Shown here one piece after another: positions 62,285-64,000 of a stretch of DNA of 64,000 nucleotides (position 1 is the first letter of the stretch; each line of letters opens with the position of its first letter). The DNA is taken from positions 1,240,001-1,304,000 of the forward strand of contig NC_065407.1 in NCBI RefSeq assembly GCF_024362695.1, given 5' to 3'. The notes beneath the pieces were generated by a model, which was not told the DNA's origin, searched no databases, and was given only the letters and a program-made list of their open reading frames with translations. This DNA is from Pectinophora gossypiella. Its lineage: Eukaryota > Arthropoda > Insecta > Lepidoptera > Gelechiidae. A program made the position numbers and the translations under genes.

Positions 62285-62470
62285 GATGGTTGGTGGTAGC
62301 TGGCAGAGGAAGCTAGAAGCACTTACATTGACCAAATTGAAGATGTACTTAGAAAAGGTTCAGTACGATCTACTCTGAAACGGCGTGCGTGTATCGAAGC
62401 AAGAGAAGTGTGTAAGGATCGACGCAAATTCCATAGTCTATGCTTACCCCGGCGTGCGTTTATGTAAGTG
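62285..62470 (+). mobile_element. RTE-type LINE 3' tail in or near the receptor 3' UTR
   Basis: GAAGCACTTACATTGACCAAATTG, GGCGTGCGTGTATCGAAGC and AAGAGAAGTGTGTAAGGATC match 6130-6395. The 3' UTR between 62024 and 62900 has no canonical AATAAA that I can fix; AATAAT occurs near 62682. Confidence 0.6.
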
Positions 62471-62902
62471 CAACAGAAACGTTTCCACTTTGTGAATATT
62501 CCTCACGGCATGTAATTGGTCTATAACGAAGGAAGACAGGCTCGAGCATTAGGCTGCTCCACAACGGACGTCTGCCAGCATAACAGCTTCGGAGAACACG
62601 ATGGATCTCAAGTCGCGACACGGTTTGCTCAACGGACAACGAGATTAATGTTAAGCATTTATACGGTATTTTTACAATAGAATAATGTTAGTTAATGGAG
62701 TGCTCAAAGAGTGATATTAGCTATTCTTGATGAGTCCAAACCTGCTAGTGATGTGGCGGCATAATACTAATAATTTTGTGCATTCAAGGCTTCGGCACTC
62801 GAGAATCAGGTTAGAAACGCAGTTTTTTTGTGATACAAGAAACTATGAAGTGCGAAATGTGAAGTGCTACAGACTCGACATTGGACATAGCTGGCGAAGA
62901 GT

Positions 62903-63629
62903 GAGAGTGACATCGTAACGAAAACTTTGAGGGCTGAGTCAGACCATAATTCTGACTAGATATCAAGTGGAATTTTCCGTCGCAAAAGTATGGAACTGAA
63001 AATAATTAAAAAAAAACAATCATTTTCATAAACTTGATATCAACTCAGAATCATCGCCTGAACCATCCCCCTCAGTATTCGTTTCGGTGTCACTAACACC
63101 CATACCTACTTGTATGTCTACCTGAATGTACTTGTACGGGGTGTAAGTGACGTAACAAATACTGTGGGGGATGATTCAGCTCATTATTCTGAGTTAATAT
63201 CGAGTGGAATTTTCCGTCGTAAAAGTATAGAATTCAAATTTTTTTTTTATTCTTATTTTTAACGAGGCTTTGAACACCCTGTGTGATCATGCCAGCCTCA
63301 TAGGTGCTTTCGTGTACCTATCCCTTAGACAAGGGATTGGTCAACCAGATAGTATAAACTAAAAGCCTTATTTGATAGTGGCTCTGCCAACCAGCAATTG
63401 ACTTCTCCGTTGCCAAGAGAAATCACACCTTGAGAGCGAAAAACCTTTCTTCTCACGTCTATATTCCGGGCACATTCCAACAAAACGTGGTAAAGGTCAG
63501 AATTCAAATTAATAAAAAAACTAAAAAAGACATGAATATTGAGACGGAAAATTCCACTTGATTGAACTCGGAATCATGGTCTGATTCATCTTCCCTCAGT
63601 ATTCGTTACGATGTCACTAACACCGTGTA
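62903..63629. mobile_element. Two-palindrome MITE split by a LINE fragment
   Basis: First hairpin from GAGAGTGACATCGTAACGAA to GTTTCGGTGTCACTAACACCC, then linker, second hairpin opened at 63240 by an insertion and closed by ATTCGTTACGATGTCACTAAC. Confidence 0.75.
63241..63498 (-). mobile_element. 5'-truncated LINE fragment with 12-bp target duplication
   Basis: Flanked by AGAATTCAAATT (63229-63240 and 63499-63510). A poly(A)-like run on the minus strand (63241-63260) marks the 3' end. The minus frame reads HVLLECARN, VRRKVFRSQGVISLGNGEVN and then a stop at 63325, the C-terminal cysteine/histidine tail of a LINE ORF2. Confidence 0.85.
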
Positions 63630-64000
63630 TACTATACACCACTGCCTTCCCTTTCGAGGGTACCGGCGTGATTGTCACACCAGCTTCTGGCCTGCTTTTG
63701 CTGTGCCGAAGCCTTTATTGCTGTCTGAACGAAATCTCGCGCAGTCGTCGCCGACGCGAACACATTACGTCATATTTTGTTGTACTTGTCATGTGTATAT
63801 GTTCGAATTCAATGCCAATGTTACTTAATATAGTGTAAAGTTTACGTAGATAGTTTTAATAAGAAGGCTTCGTCATGTACTGATGTTTATTTTGGGCCAG
63901 CTGGTACGACGGGTGCGCCCGTTGCGTATGTATAGAAAGCACGAATATTAATCTCTTTGAAAGTCGCGGCCTGGCGCAAGCGAGCCTCGTACTTTTGTAC

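Overview
The window looks like lepidopteran (moth or butterfly) nuclear DNA. It carries short-exon GT-AG genes scattered through a dense layer of tRNA-derived SINEs, RTE and Jockey/CR1-like LINE tails, a BEL/Pao LTR retrotransposon, palindromic MITEs and a Helitron-like end. All identifications come from reading the sequence; no database search was possible. Exon joins were checked by splice dinucleotides, phase and agreement between paralogues.

Layout. (1) 1-4615: last five exons of a mitochondrial ornithine carrier (SLC25A15/ORNT1 type), plus strand. (2) 6621-8138: a two-exon gene for an unrecognised 180-residue cysteine-rich single-pass membrane protein, plus strand. (3) 10678-22456: a second, complete six-exon ornithine carrier (302 residues), a tandem paralogue of the first. 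Its third intron is swollen to 9.1 kb by a nested stack: a two-palindrome MITE, split by a complete BEL/Pao element (212-bp LTRs, 5-bp target duplication), whose gag-pol frame is itself split by a 1468-bp inverted-repeat DNA element (8-bp target duplication) that carries a SINE and a FLYWCH-like fragment. (4) 23562-24050, minus strand: Skp1, the SCF ubiquitin-ligase adaptor. (5) 24890-26545: diverged repeats with CTCF-like motifs. (6) 26684-30024: a near-perfect 3.3-kb palindrome (arms about 1.45 and 1.58 kb, 310-bp loop); each arm holds two diverged copies of a ~0.55-kb unit. This is the strongest unexplained structure. (7) 32257-33793, minus strand: a two-exon cytochrome b561-domain transmembrane reductase (244 residues). 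(8) 34866-62023, plus strand: an eight-exon TNF-receptor-type gene (352 residues). It starts from an 8-nt coding mini-exon and has a 17-kb first intron that holds a nearly complete LINE (39.5-43.6 kb) and many SINEs.

The host genes are unrelated in function: urea-cycle/arginine transport, ubiquitin ligation, transmembrane electron transfer and TNF-type signalling. Only the two ornithine carriers form a family group. The reductase and receptor genes are divergent, with about 1.07 kb between start codons. Most remaining DNA is transposon-derived, often nested, and several insertions can be ordered in time from their target duplications.
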